Shown: one piece after another, positions 1 through 13,175 of the stretch
Layout of the letters: the number at the start of each line of letters is the position of its first letter
Numbering within the stretch: the stretch's first letter is position 1
Source of the DNA: Pseudophaeomoniella oleicola
Lineage: Eukaryota; Ascomycota; Eurotiomycetes; Phaeomoniellales; Phaeomoniellaceae
NCBI GenBank assembly: GCA_003868215.1
Contig: QWDQ01000025.1
Span: 1-64,000, forward strand
DNA: 64,000 bases
Direction of reading: 5' to 3'
Notes under the pieces: model-generated
Told to the model about the DNA's origin: nothing
The model's database searches: none
Seen by the model: only the letters and a program-made list of their open reading frames with translations
Program-made: the position numbers and the translations under genes

Positions 1-498
1 CAGTCCCACCCCCTCACCCTCCCAGCGCCCATACCGACTATAGGGGGGAAAAGGGGGTTGGTGGGGGTTACTGGTATGGGGCTGAGCAGAAGGAATTTGT
101 TTGGGGGGTTTGGGGTTCGGATCAGGTAGCTTTTGGGATTGGGATTGGGATATGATATTTTTTTTTTCTCTCTCCTTTCTTTGGTACGATAGGATAGAAT
201 AGGATTTGTAGATTGATACAGAAATATATAGATCTTTGCAAGGAATGGAATGGAATGAATGAATTGTCTATTTGAGTTGGGTATTTTTTATTTCCATGTA
301 AAATGTAGAAGTAGAGAGATATATGTACCTACCATATATAATATAGACGTATCTATCGGCCGCCGGCAAAGCCATGATAGATGGGAACAAAAGTTCAATA
401 CGAATGTGATGATGATGATGATACCTATGGATCTTTTAGGCAGTATCTACGTAAAATACAAACGTAGAGAGATAGATATCTCAAGTTCTTCATCATCA
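1..498. other. Non-coding, downstream of the phosphatase
   Basis: No gene seen. The first 120 bases are strongly strand-asymmetric, C-rich and then G-rich with several runs of five or six G. They are followed by T-rich DNA and a short GGAAT/GAAT repeat near 240-262. The stretch probably contains the 3' untranslated region of the minus-strand phosphatase. A long plus-strand open frame starting at 259 runs antisense to the last exons of that gene and is a shadow. Confidence 0.6.
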
Positions 499-2493
499 TC
501 AAACATCTCTAAACTCCATCCCCGACCCCATCCCCCCCGCCAACTTCCTCGCAACATTTCTGCGCAGCTCAAACGTCGGTGTAGTCGTCATCGTCGCACG
601 TTTCTCAGGCTGTACGCCGTTCGTGACGTTGCCGTACGGTGGCGCCGGGTAATCGCCGAAGCACGCGTACTCGTAATTCGCCGTCTCGAGCAGACCGGAC
701 AGGATGGATTCGAAGACGGACCATTCGCACCAGCCGTCGTCGCGGGGGCCGCAGGCGGGGTGGCTTTCGTTGAGGGGGAGGGTGCGTTGGCTGATGGTCG
801 CGTGGATGTAGGTGGTGGCGTTGCCGGGGTCGTAGTAGTCGCTGGCGGTGGCGTTGAGGGCGGTGGGACGTTTTGGTTTGACAGGGTGGGGGGTGCGGAT
901 TACTTCGAAGAGGAGGCGGGCACCTGTGAATGGGGGAGTGGAGGGTTGCAATTAGAAAAGGTCGATCGAAGGGGAAGGGGAGAGATGTTGATGCTTACCC
1001 ATCGGGATGATGTGGGACATCACGTTGATTTGGTTTTCGGGAGGACCGTCGGCCGGAAGGAATTGGCCGAGCTGGCTCAAGCCTAAAGCGGTGGTCACGG
1101 CAAGAATGTTGACTTCATGGGTGAAGTCCCAGTATAAGGTCTGAAGCGGTGTCAGATCGACTGGGAAGTTGGTCAAGACGGAAGAAGAGAGCATACCTGA
1201 TTGAGAGGGAATGTCGTAGTATTGTCATCAAGTGTGGTATTGACCTGAGTCGAACCTGCTGGAAGGTTGTACAGATGGCCTTGTAGACGAGCGTAGAATT
1301 CCTCAACCCAACCGATACCGATTGCTCGGCCAGCTGGTGCAGCAAAGCCATACCCGCCATAGAGTTGAAGGTCTAGAGAGTATTCGAAACCTGGTGAAGG
1401 TCAGTGGAAAGTATCCCAATATCCGGCATCAGATCATTGTACCTTGCCATTCTTCGAATGTAAACAGATCACACCATGCACTGTACCCGAAAGCAACGGT
1501 CTCGTACGGACAGAGTGTTTGCGCGTTGTAGACATCGGAGATAGACCAGTCGTAGTTTCCCTGCTGCCTGAAGCGTGACTGCGCGTCCCTGAGGTATCTC
1601 GATTCCCAGATCGTGGAGGCGTTATTACCGCCCTGAGAGACGTAGGTGTTGCTGTTATTGCAAACATTGTAGCCGGAGAACGAGTTATTATAGCCGACCT
1701 GATCGATAATGAGTTCAAGAGTGGCATTGTCGGTCCAACTTAGGCCGAAGAAACCCGCAGCGAAGTTCTCGGCAGTCTTTACCATGCGATCTTGCGTGGT
1801 GGATCTGATGATGATTTTCGAGGACTTGTCATACAGCTGTCCATATCGGTAATATTGCGAAACACCATGCTGATATAGTTCCAGACGGCCCATGGGCAAT
1901 AGGACATCTGATCCAAGTCCATACTCATAAGTATTCAACCAGGCCAGATCACCGGTGAAATGAGCGGTGCCATTCGCGGTAAGGTTATGGATCTTCTGAC
2001 CGAAAGTCTCGACTGCAGCACCTTGCGTTGGGTAACGGGAGCCGTGGCGCGACAGACCTTGGACTTGGGTGATGTTGGCTCCTGGAGGCAGCGGATATTC
2101 ATTGGCACCGAATCCGGGACTTGGGAAGTAGGGACTATCGTTGTGTCAGCGGAGATGTCCAGTGGCCTATCACTGCACGTACCTCAGGTTTCCCATATAA
2201 TGGAAGATAGATTCATTACTTGGTGCTCCGCTGATTGGGAGTTGGGTTTCCAGCGGTTGATTCGCGACGTAACTCGGTGCATCTCCGTAGAAGACTGGGT
2301 TTGTTGCGACCAGGTACGGAGCTGTTCCTGTCGGGGTATCACTTGCGAAGACCTCTGGGGTGGTCTGAAAGTACTGCGGAACACTCGAGGTCGAGGTGGA
2401 CTCGGTCACCGTTTCGGTCACTGTCGTCTGTCTTCTCTCAATCCAGCTGGCGTCGACACTGCCGGCGGCTGCCAACAGGAAGAGGGCAAGCAT
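499..2493 (-). CDS. Secreted histidine acid phosphatase / phytase-like
   Basis: Predicted exons (minus) are 2493-2183, 2134-1443, 1390-1197, 1140-999 and 923-499, giving 587 aa; all four introns are GT-AG and phases agree. The start at 2493 is chosen because it opens a signal peptide (MLALFLLAAAGSVDAS), whereas the upstream in-frame ATG at 2607 does not. The branch-2 histidine phosphatase signature SRHGSRYPT lies at about 132-140, with His134 the expected phosphorylated nucleophile. A C-terminal THEVN at about 406-410 sits where the catalytic HD or HE of the family lies. Many N-x-S/T sequons fit a secreted glycoprotein. The family hydrolyses phosphomonoesters, including phytate, at acid pH outside the cell or in the wall. 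Substrate cannot be told from sequence; this could be a general acid phosphatase rather than a true phytase. Confidence 0.88.
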
Positions 2494-5400
2494 CCTGTCA
2501 GGAAATGGGCAACGACGAGAGTTATCTACGATACAAACATCATTGAAACAAAAGCCAGGGATGCTTGAGCTACTTGTACTCTCCGACCTCCCCTGCAAAT
2601 CATCCATTGGGAAGCTACATCATTGGTGGCCTATTGTACATCACTGGGATCATTTAGTCGGGATTGACCATGACGTGGGCCAGGAAATGGATTGTTATTG
2701 ATTGTGGAGGTTGCGGAATCGACTTTCAGCTTGTCAGATTCGTTGGATGAAGCACGTTGTTCCTGGATCTAAGCGATCGAGGCAGAGAGATGAGATGAGA
2801 GGCTTGATTCGGGTTGATTGGATGAGGCCTAAGAGCTCGACCAATTTATACAGTGATATACCTAACCTCGTCTGCGTCGGAGCTGTTGGGTTCACTCGGG
2901 CCAGGTTGCCGTCATTGTCGACGATGTCGAGACACTATGTCAGATCGGGTAGCTGGTAGCTGGTAGCTTGGATGATGGAAGCTTGAAAGCAGCCTGAATG
3001 AAGTATAGTTGATGGAATGATGCAGCCATGATGAGGAAGCGATTGACTTAGTCGGCAGACTTCAATCGAGTTGCTTTGGTTGGTTGAATATTGCTATTCG
3101 CAAATCATAAATGGTTCGCTGGGCACGTGCTACACTTCTAAGGTCAATGCTGAGCACAGTATTCGGTTACCGTAATTTACACATCATCGGCGCTGTCAGT
3201 AACGGGAAAACAATATAAAAGACATCACTGCTTCGACGTCGAGGTTTTATATAAGAATCGAAATGTTTAGCAGACAACCATAGGGGTAAGATATCCCATC
3301 ACACTTGGCTAGCTATCGAATTCTGAGCATTGGATGCACTAGCTCCGAATTTGTGAGTACCTTTGCCAGCTGTATGGTCCAGTGGAACATGCATCGACTG
3401 CCAGTAATGCTGGTTGGGCTACACTGCAAGACTGATATCCGATTCCTTTGACATTCAGTGGAAAGCTAATCAATGCCTCTTAGACGCTCTTCGACGTGTG
3501 CTGTAGAGCATGACTGCTTCGTGACCGGTACGTGCACTCAACGCCTTGGGGGATCAGGAGATAGAAAGCAATACAGAAAGGCTATCCCTCGAGTTATTTT
3601 TCTTTCATCGATGGCCAGAGTCGATGGGACCACTTGTCGTCTTGTAGAGTGAAGCTAGACAGTCATCAACCTCCCATATTCAAAACCCAGTGTTTTCCAC
3701 ATGCCAGAGCTAGCTGTCCGTGTTCTTCTTGCGTAACTCTAGGACCCTGGAGCACCAAACTAAAGTCGTAAACGACTCGTAACCGGAAGAGAAAAGGCTG
3801 CCCTAGATCCTGCGCGACCATCAGGAAGCTCGTACACATGATATTTATCGACTTCATTTCTTTCCACGCTATCGTACCTCTCAAAACTAGGAGCTCGTGG
3901 CAGCCAATGAGGTAGTACTGTCGAGCCATTTCCTGGAATTTGCGATGATTCTCAAATCAGAGAAGTATCGGCAGCAGATCGACTGGGTGTGTTCGAAACC
4001 GCTCAAAGCAGTGACTTTGAAGGATAGCCTGGACATTATTCTGTCAGTTGTTGTTCTAATAAGAAGCCAGAACTGTTATCACTCGTTCGTGACGTTCATA
4101 GTGGCGATATCATTCGCTTTTCTTTGTACTACCCAACCTTGCTCAACTGACTGAGATGTCCCGTCCTGGGTTGAATGACCTTAGACCACTCGATGCTCGT
4201 GATCGTAAGGTGGGCTTCTCGGTCTTCTCGGTCTTCTCGTATGTTGAAAGTCACATAGAGGACGGCAATCTGCTCTCAACTTCATCAGCCTCCCCTACAG
4301 CCATGACTAGCCCCTGAGAGCAAAGTGGCCGTCACTAAAAGAAACCAGAAAAGGTACAAAACAGAAAGAGTACGGGGGAAACCGAGTATTCGAGTCACCA
4401 TTGCCTAAGCCGATGAGACCCCTCATGTCCGAGTAAAATAGGATGCGTAATATAATGCCTACCTATTGCAGCATATTTATGAAAAAAGTCGCTGGAACGG
4501 CTCAATATAGACCTGGTAGGCCACCTTCAACTACGCAGCGAACAACAGTACGTTGGTCTTTCGTATTCCCAGTTGCCCCCACGAGCTGATCCGTCACTCA
4601 TCAGCAACTGCTCAGTGTAGCGAAGGGTGTCCAAGAATTTTCATGCCTTGCATATTACACGACAAGCGAGCAATATCGTAGATGCAGGCTCCCGAGAGCT
4701 GTCTCGTCGATCGTGTTGGTTATCGCCACTTAGATGGAGCTCTCCCAAAGCCGGTCAACCCCCTGACAAGTTGCTCTTTCCACACCTTACGCTTGCCGAG
4801 AAGAATATCAATTGCCCTCGCTTGTTGGAAATAATCCTTGTCAGTGTCTCTTCGGACGCGTATTCGCTTGTGCCGTTTGTACGCAAGAATTCGGCAGTCA
4901 AGCAAATCCCACGACAAGCCGATACATATGCCGTGTCATGGTCGCGGCATATGTGAGTAGTCACATCCACGATACATATCCATACCACTGCACATCAGAC
5001 CATGTGAAGGTCAAGCATGGTTAACATCACAAAGCCTGCAAACGCGCGTCGCACATGGAAGGGGGACCTTAGCCCTCGATCTGTTCTTGCCCTGGCTATA
5101 AGCTCTCCATAATGCCTACAGGTTGTCTGGGGTGATGTTGAACATTGAGATTTTTTGCGGCAGCATGCAATGAAAGCTTGACGAGAAATGTACCCCTGTA
5201 CACAATGGCTGCTACGTTACCCCTGATCTTCACCGAGACAAGCCTCGCCATCAGGGGAGAAGCGAGCGATATAAGCAATTGCTTTAATTAGCGAAGAGAA
5301 TCCTTTTGGTTTTGGAAATCTAGCATTGGGCAACGATATGTAAGTTAGGATGTAGTTACCTATGCCTCAGGATATGTCTAGCGCCATAAGTCGTCGGAAC

Positions 5401-6623
5401 AAGCAGGAACGATATCAAATACGGCAACACACGGGATATCTCGTACTATGTAGTATAATTTGAAACAATCAGGTGAAGTGTTCCAATCTGCAAAGACAAA
5501 CAGCAACACGATGATACGGTAACCCCATCTACTGCACAATGCGGACTAGTCAAATCTATTGTTGCATCCATGGATTCGATGCTGCGCTAACTACTACTAA
5601 CTTACAACGCTTACTCACCAAAGCATAAGATAGGTAATTACCCAAGACGGGTAACCCGGAATAGATTTAGATTCGCACGAAGCAGATCTCGCACACACCG
5701 CGGCGGGCTCACCGATGACAGCGGTTGAGGACTACTACGTACTAGGCTCGTAGGGTAGCAGGTTAGCTTACACCAGATTCCGGTTCCAACGGTTGGTTCG
5801 ACTTTCATGGGAAATCTCTCGAAACGCTATCGGTCCAGGGTTTTGCTCCTTTCTTGGGAAGGTCTACGACACACGTACGACCTTGATATAATCCCTGTCT
5901 CTTGCTCGTGTGCGCCTCGCGCAACAACAACCCATCTGAGGGTGTGAACGGAACGAGATGTCTACACTCGCGTATCTACTACGGTACGCACTTGGGAAGG
6001 CGTAAGCAAGCCACACTGCAGGCGCGGGGGAGTTGTCAACCTTCTTTTGGTTTTTTGAACATGGTAGGTGAACTACATCTGATGAAATGATCGCTGGAGG
6101 AAGTAAACTTGTCGCCCTTTACAGCGTGGGAGGAAAAGGGAATACGGCTCTCGTTGTCATTTATCTATGATCTACGCGGAGAAGGGGGTAAAGCGATTCA
6201 CACAAGCTGGATTGAGCTTATACAGGCGCATGTCAGGTCATTGGGTAGGTAGTATCATTCGGAAATAATTTTAAATTGTCGCAGTGTGTCTAGCAATGGG
6301 TATCGCCACCCTTTTCAAGATAAAGGCGAAACAGAAAGATTGTACGAAAGGAGACAATATTCGTATGCCATGTGCCTAGGACCACCAAGGAGACCACGGC
6401 TGGTGCTTTTCAAAAAGGTATCCCCGTCAGGACTGTATATGTGGCAGGGTATCATCGTTCGCATGTTGTACAGTATGAGCCAATGACTGGCGATCGAACG
6501 GGTAGTCCCTGCAATTCTAGTCGGGACTAGCATAGGGATGGTTGACAGGACCCGGTAGATAGTCGTTCTTCGCGAATGTAAGACATGGCCTTCGAAAAAG
6601 AGAGAATAAATGATAAAGCCGCT
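2494..6623. other. Long gene-poor stretch
   Basis: About 4.1 kb without a gene I can support. The left end must hold the phosphatase promoter; a TATAAA-like box on the minus strand lies at 2845-2850, rather far from the start. A 9-bp unit (GGTCTTCTC) is repeated about three times at 4214-4239. The only open frame with a protein-like composition is minus-strand 3666-3929 (87 aa). It has no family I recognise and is treated as doubtful. No transposase, reverse transcriptase or terminal repeats were noticed. Confidence 0.5.
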
Positions 6624-8008
6624 TCAATACATCTCCCGATCTCGATCTCGCCTGCCGCCGCCGGGATGGTACGCAAAAGGATTGTTATTTCCGGTAGGAA
6701 CCTCGGGACCGAGTTCGTCGGAGACGGTGTATTCGGTGGAAACTGTGATCTGATTGCCCTTTGCGTTCGTGAGCTCATCGTCGGAACCTCTCAGAGTGAG
6801 ATGCCGCGTTGAACCATCTCGTCCATCGATGTCGATACTCGTCTTGCTATCCTCGATCTTTTGATGTGTGTTCTTGCGCTTCGACCAAAATGTAGAAAGT
6901 TGATGACTTGAAGTACCCTGAGAAGGACCGTCTTTCGATGGTTGTGATCGACCGTTTGAAGTCAGCGAACCCTTTCGCCAGAGCAGCCAGAAAGCCTTCA
7001 TGGCGGGCATATTTGCGGCGAATATGGCAACCTGGATCTCGACTGCGGAAATCAGGATCATCCTACCCAGGACATATGTGACGTCAGGGTTCGTAGCGAA
7101 CTGATTGACGATAATCAGACGAAGCCCAGAGACAACAGAGGCGGCGCCACCCGTCGTGATGACGGCGAGTACGGCAATTCGCCGGCGGAGGTCCATTTGA
7201 AGACCAAATATTGTGTGCATGGGAATCAAGAAGATGATGACGTCCAAAAACAGTTCCTGTAGCACAGGTATGAGCTCTCCGAACACAAAACCCGACGTCA
7301 CCATCGTATGCTACTTACCAAACTTCCTGGCACAAAATAAGTGACCTTGGCGTTCAAGCACTTTGCCTCAGGGTAACCCGTGGGATTCCAAAAAGCTTGC
7401 AGGGGTTTGCATTGAAGACAATAAAGGAGCCAGATAGTGGTGGTATTGAGCCCGTTCAGAATCATAGCACCATAGACCATCCATCGGAATGACTTTGTAT
7501 GAGACAAACGAAGATAAAAGAGCAGGAAGCAAAGTTTTATCCAAAAATGCATGAAAATGTAGTATATCTCTTCGGCGAAAAGCATCTGTCGCTCAGTTAG
7601 ACTCTCCATGAACAACAAGGCTGTTCGAAAGACTGACCTTCAGGATGTGGGTTAGGTTCGTAGGATCTTCTGCTAAAACCACGTTGATATGTCTATCGAT
7701 GGTTAACAACGGAGCTGTAGGCATATGTCAAGGGAAACATACCGACCGCCACCCCATCTCATAAAAAGATATAATACAGCTTGCTGTCCGATGTTGAAGA
7801 TCTAACAATGGTCAGCGGTGCCATGGGAATCGGTTTCAAGACGGTGCTCTTTTACCAGCATAGGTAACATTGCCCAATCATCCAAGCCGAACGTTCTCGT
7901 GGCGATGCCTCTTGTATAGATACGAAGGATGATACTTCCTTCTCCTATAGCGAAGAGGATGTTGATAACCCAATGGCATACAGGCTGGAGGTTTTCAGCG
8001 ATGGCCAT
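6624..8008 (-). CDS. Rhodopsin-domain (PTH11-like) integral membrane protein
   Basis: Exons (minus) are 8008-7856, 7801-7743, 7692-7638, 7585-7319 and 7256-6624, giving 388 aa with consistent phases. The product is a multispanning membrane protein of the fungal rhodopsin-domain family. Diagnostic stretches are the early LRIYTRGIATRTFGLDDWAM (an arginine-rich loop followed by a D-D-W motif), then a block of hydrophobic helices, and the NATYFVPG-like segment followed by a helix with IIFLIPM. The last part from about residue 290 is a hydrophilic Ser/Lys-rich cytoplasmic tail. The family is greatly expanded in Pezizomycotina. Some members (Pth11) act as surface-sensing receptors, but most have no known ligand, and this one should be called a putative receptor-like membrane protein only. 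A second, divergent member lies at 16891-18532. Confidence 0.85.
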
Positions 8009-10321
8009 GATGGTAAAGACACGGGCGTTCCCGTAGTTGAGGGAGCGAGAGAAAGGGAAAAAAAAGAAACGGTGTGTAAAAGAAAACGTATCAACTTGAG
8101 ACTCTCCTTCGCATAGAGTGAATGAATCGATCTCGTGGAGGTCGAGGCACGGATGTTTATATCTTCAAAATCTCAGACGGATGTGGAACAATTAGGGGAG
8201 AGATGTCATAATGCAACTTTCCTAGACGACTGCTGTCAAAACCAAGAGTTGCTTCGTGAGGCCATGATAGACTCACAGAACCCATGTCTTTTCCAACGGG
8301 CTGGTCAACCAACTATGCCATGTTCGAAGTTATCTCGTTGATCAATGGGACCATGGGGGCAAGGTCTAGGGCCAGGTTCCTACCGGATGAAGACATTTTC
8401 GGTGGAGTATGCAAAATCTGAGAAATTTGGCAGCTTCAGGCACGAGCTCTCCTTTGATTGATCACCGAAGATCTCTCCCAAAGTCTTTTTAGCAACTTCC
8501 GGACATACTTGGTCTGCATGGATGGGTTCCTTGGGATGAAGGCACTATTCGTAGTAGGTTTGACAGGGGTCAGAGATAACTACTACTTCAGGCCGTCACA
8601 GTAGGGTGCAGGAAGCTTTGATCAATGCGACGCGTACTAATTACTATGGTACAGTTCCTGGTCATTACCAGCAGCAGAGGATGAGGCACAGGCTTGGTAC
8701 GAACCTCACTACGATTGGTTTGTTCCGAAATTCAATACCCGGTGGACTGTTCCTGCCACAGCTCGCGGTTCGGCGCTGAGATTGAGAACGTCTGAGGCGT
8801 ATTTAGCAGGATCCATAAAGTGCATGCCCACCAATCCAGCCTGTGCCCTGGCACTAACCGAGCCGGCAACCGAGCCAGATCACCAAAGTCACTCATCAGG
8901 AACAACTTGTATCCAGCATGCAGCAGGTACGGACGAGCCGAGGCTGGTTCAAAGTGCTATAAGGAGGGCACATAATGTCCTCGATCAGGATCAATATCAG
9001 GGGACCAACCTTCAACGCACAATGCAAATCGCAGTCAGGGTAGCTTCCATATTGCTACTGTGCTGTGCATAGTGTTAGTTGGAACCCATTACAGCAGGGT
9101 AGATACTCCACATGTCGACATGCACAATCAATTTTGAGCAATGCCGGACGAGATGGGCAACCCAAGCGCATTAGCTTTGAGTCCGGTGGGAGACAGCAGG
9201 TTACAGACCGTGCCGTTTCCGTCGATGCAGTCCAATCAAACGTAGGGATACTTGGCTGTCGAGCTGTTGTATCTTCTTGGAAGAGGGCGAGGAGGATCAC
9301 ATCTTGCTCCCTGGTCGGCCTTAGTCAAGGCTTGTTTACCAACATGGGGAACCTGTGGATCATTGAACGGCCCGATGGGCGAAACGGCTGAGGTTGTCGA
9401 ACGGCACGAAGCACGGGAATTCGGATCCTACCAGCCGGTTTATCGTCTACTACTACGACGGAGGACTTAGTACTCTAGTCTCGTTTGGTCTAGGGGTACG
9501 AAGTTATGGAGTACGGTTAGTGTGTTTGAGGATGCGAATTCTGCTGCCATGCCACGTTAGTACAATGCTGCTGCTACCTAGCGAGCTAGATACGTAGTAC
9601 GTGCTATGATAGACCGGCGAGGCCGGCTAACGGCTTGCGGGACATCTTCCTCGCTTCCTACTACCGAGAAACACCTTGCTCCTACTACATAGTATTTAGT
9701 GACATCCACCTCACAGTGAATTGGCCAGTCGTGATTTCGTGTTATATCAACCCCCAGTTCCCAAGACGTTGCTAGTTGAAACGCGCGGTCTGAAGTGCAG
9801 AGCTGTCGGCGGGTCTCAGTCTCAAATCTTCGTTGATAGGCGCACATATCGTCATCTACAGATAAGTATATACTATCCCCTACTTATCGAACAACAATTC
9901 AAGGATTCTCCGCGAAGTGCTTCAGTCCTTTTTCTTCTGGCTCACTGGGAAGCAAGATAGTCTGCATACCCAGGCCCACAAAACGACAATAGTGTCTAAT
10001 AGGTGCATTGGGATTACCAAAGTAGCAATGCACAGGTAGGGTAGGCTAAGTTATAGACAATCTCTCCAGGCCGTGAGAAAACGGACGCTGATCCTCTCAG
10101 GAGAGCAAACATGCCCTCTCCTGATTACCGCTGATTGAGAATACGGAATGGTGCGATCCCGAATTCCTGCCAATCCCTGAAGGCAGTCAAGTCATATATA
10201 GGAATAAAACCTTATCTACCCAATTCTGTCGTTGTATTCATTCTTTTCGCTGGATTTCCACGTGGCCAGCGATATCTATAGTTGGGTTTTGAATTAGAGG
10301 ACGAGATCTTAGCCTGCGGAA
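8009..10321. other. Gene-poor stretch upstream of the P450
   Basis: No gene is supported in these 2.3 kb. Short overlapping open frames on both strands between 8780 and 9960 show no family features. The right end holds the P450 promoter. Scattered TACTACGTAGTA-like AT-rich words occur near 9450-9700, as in other intergenic parts of the window. Confidence 0.5.
10195..10200 (+). promoter_or_regulatory. TATA-like box of the P450 gene
   Basis: A TATATA element lies about 122 bp before the P450 start codon and is followed by A-rich sequence, a usual distance for a fungal TATA box. Position only; no transcript data. Confidence 0.35.
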
Positions 10322-12292
10322 ATGGCAACCTCACCCCCTCGGTTGGATATCTTCCAGCGTGCGTTGAACGCAGATCTGCTCCCAACCTTGATCGGAGCTG
10401 CCTTGCTGGGGGTTGTATTCCATCACAGTATTCGTCAGGTCGAAATTGATAACAAGGTGTGGCAACTGTTGGGTATCTTCTCAGTCTTCACCGTTGCCAC
10501 GGCCTTCAGCTATGCCTTCATTGCAGGATATACTATCTTCGCAGCAGTGGGCAGGGCTTGGTTGATTGATTTCTTCTTCGGCATTGGAACCTTTGGCAGC
10601 ATCGCTCTATATCGTCTCTTCTTCCATAGGCTGAGGAGCTTTCCAGGGCCATGGGGTGCAAAGCTTTCCAAGTTTTGGACTTTGAAGCAAGCAATGAAGA
10701 AGATCCAATATAACTATGAGGTCGAAAAATTGCATCAGGAGTATGGTGACTTCGTCAGAGTTGGTACGTTAGAATGACTGGGTATTGATAACAAACCAAT
10801 CTAAACGAGGATGCAGGTCCACGGGAGATCTCTATCAATTCCATCTCTGCCATCTCTACCGTATATGGTCCGCCATCGACTTGTCCTAAATCAACGTGGT
10901 ACAGCCAAGTTTCCGACGACGTCAACAAATGTTCGGTCAACTCTACCCGAGACATGAACATTCAACGACTGAGAAGACGGGCTTGGGATCGTGGCTTCAG
11001 TATCAAAGGTGTGTGAACCCGTTTGCAAAGGTGTAATCGTGGTATTCTAATACCTGAAAATAGCTCTGGCCACCTATCAGCCACGTGTCAAGAGCAAGAC
11101 CGATCTCCTTCTCTCGCAAATAGCTTCTCGAAATGGTAAAGCCATCGACATGACTGAATGGTCGATGTTCTACACCTTTGATGTCATGGGTGATGTAGGC
11201 CTCGGTAAGGACTTCGACATGCTGAAGACCCTAGATGAGCACAAAGCCATCCGAGGTCTCCACGACCAAATGACGACGATCGGCACACTCGGTCACCTCC
11301 CGTGGTTGCTGGCCTTCTTCGGTGCTATTCCCGGACTTGCTGGAACTTACCGTGACTTTATGGATTTTTGCCGAGAACAGCTCGATGAAAAGATAAGGGT
11401 TAGTGAATAGCTGGTTTCTACCTATTTGATGAGCAATTCTCACAGTAATTTATAGGCTACTGGCAAAGATCAAGAGCCTCGCGATATCCTCTCTTGGTTG
11501 ATCAAGGCGAGATATGAAAATGACCAGTCCGCTCCTCCATCATATTTCGCCTTGAGCGAGGACAACCGCCTCACCATCATCGCCGGAAGGTATGTCATGC
11601 TGCATCAATATTTACGTCCGTAAGGCTTGAAGAAGATGTCTAACACTGGGCTCTTATAGTGATACCACTGCCGCCGCAATGGCCAACACCTTCTTCTACT
11701 TGGCAAGATACCCAGCAGTCCTCCGCAAACTACAAAGCCAGTTGGACGAGGTCTTCCCGAACGGCGAACAGGACTGGACATATGAGAAATGCAAGCTCCC
11801 GTACCTCGACAACATCATCAACGAATCCCTACGCTTGAAACCACCTGTACCCGGAGGTCTTCCACGTATCACACCACCTCAAGGCATCGAAGTCGACGGT
11901 GTCTACATACCGGGAGATACCGTTGTCTCGGTGCCAACTCACACCATCCAACGAGACCCACGTTACTTCGATCAACCGCTTGTATTCATTCCCGAGCGAT
12001 GGGAGCAGATCAGCCTCGAGAAGAGTGCATGGTTCCCCTTCTCCAAGGGTATGTTAAAAGAAACTCCTGACCCAATAATATCCCCTGATTAACCCTCTCT
12101 ACAGGAGCGTTCAGCTGCGTCGGCAAACAACTCGCCATGATGGAACTCCGCATGGTCATCTCCCGCGCCGCCCTTTCCTACGACATCTCCTTCGCCCCCG
12201 GTGAAGACGGCGTCAAATTCGACACCGAAGTACTCGACACTTTTACGCTTACGCTACCGGCTCTTGATCTCAGTTTTACTCCGCGGAAATAG
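10322..12292 (+). CDS. Cytochrome P450 monooxygenase
   Basis: Exons are 10322-10763, 10817-11008, 11064-11398, 11456-11589, 11660-12048 and 12105-12292, giving 559 aa. The N-terminus has three hydrophobic segments (roughly residues 15-35, 47-75 and 77-95), more than the single anchor of most microsomal P450s. A proline-rich hinge FPGPWG follows. The I-helix oxygen-activation motif AGSDTT is at about 366-371, the K-helix ESLR at 423-426, PERW near 475, and the haem loop FSKGAFSCVGK has its ligand at Cys502. All catalytic motifs are intact. The layout resembles the fungal P450s often annotated as tryprostatin B 6-hydroxylase-like, but the substrate cannot be inferred. It would act in the ER membrane with cytochrome P450 reductase. 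No backbone biosynthetic gene is adjacent, so a role in secondary metabolism or detoxification is open. Confidence 0.93.
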
Positions 12293-13175
12293 ACGGGGTT
12301 CTCTGTGGAACGAATGAATTTATTTTTACCAGGAAGAGGAGTGTTCTGCATATATAGTATCTTTTATTTCCATACGATCGTTGGCAGCGTATATACCTTG
12401 GGGTAAACTTACCTTATCCTCTAGCGGTTCATAGCGAGTAAAATCTGAAGAGGAGTCGCACTAAATCTGACACTAATTCCCCCCTATCATGGTCTTGAGA
12501 GAGATATGTTCTTCCAATCGCAGTTCGATCACCACCACCGCCAGGCACAATAACTCAGTATACATACACACGTACACGTATACCCTTTAAGATTTTCTCC
12601 TATATCAGCCATGCATCTAGCCTCCTCTTCGTGTTCCTCTTCCCTCCTTTGGCCCCTTTTTTTCTCCTCAAATGCACTCCAATGCAATCCTCTCCGATTT
12701 TCCCTCTTGTTATCCTATTTGTACAGGAGTTCTCTCCTCGCAAGCAAGTAGTAACAGCCACAGAAACAAGAAGTCCTGATTCATGGCTTTATGCTTGTTT
12801 TTGTTTAAAAAAAAAAAGTAACAAGCATACCATATCTATCTTTATTCAGTGAAATTTTTTCCCCCGTTTTTCTCTCTCTTTTTTACATATTAGAATCTAC
12901 ATCAGACTCGCTTGCTCCCTTCACTCCCTGTCTGCCTTAGTGACGATACATATAAGTCTCACCGAAGTATGTGTGTGTGTGTGTGTGTGCGTCTTGTCTT
13001 GTCTGTCCTTGGAAAGTAAGAACAAATGGGTCTAGTCCAAAACACATCCCTTAAACACCGAAAGAAAGATTCCGTTTTGGGTCCTTGACCGAGGAAGCGA
13101 GCTCTTGATGACACCCAGAGAATGCGTCAAGTGTGTGTCGCAATACCGCTTACTCGGCTATATATATATAAAGCC
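12293..13175. other. Intergenic, P450 to HET gene (convergent)
   Basis: No gene. Pyrimidine-rich and T-rich DNA with a (TG)n tract at about 12970-12987 and a TATATATATA run near 13160. It contains the 3' regions of the two convergent genes. Confidence 0.6.

Noticed and set aside
259-1086. Long plus-strand open frame
   Set aside because: It is antisense to the last exons of the phosphatase gene and translates to low-complexity Arg, Gly and Val runs.
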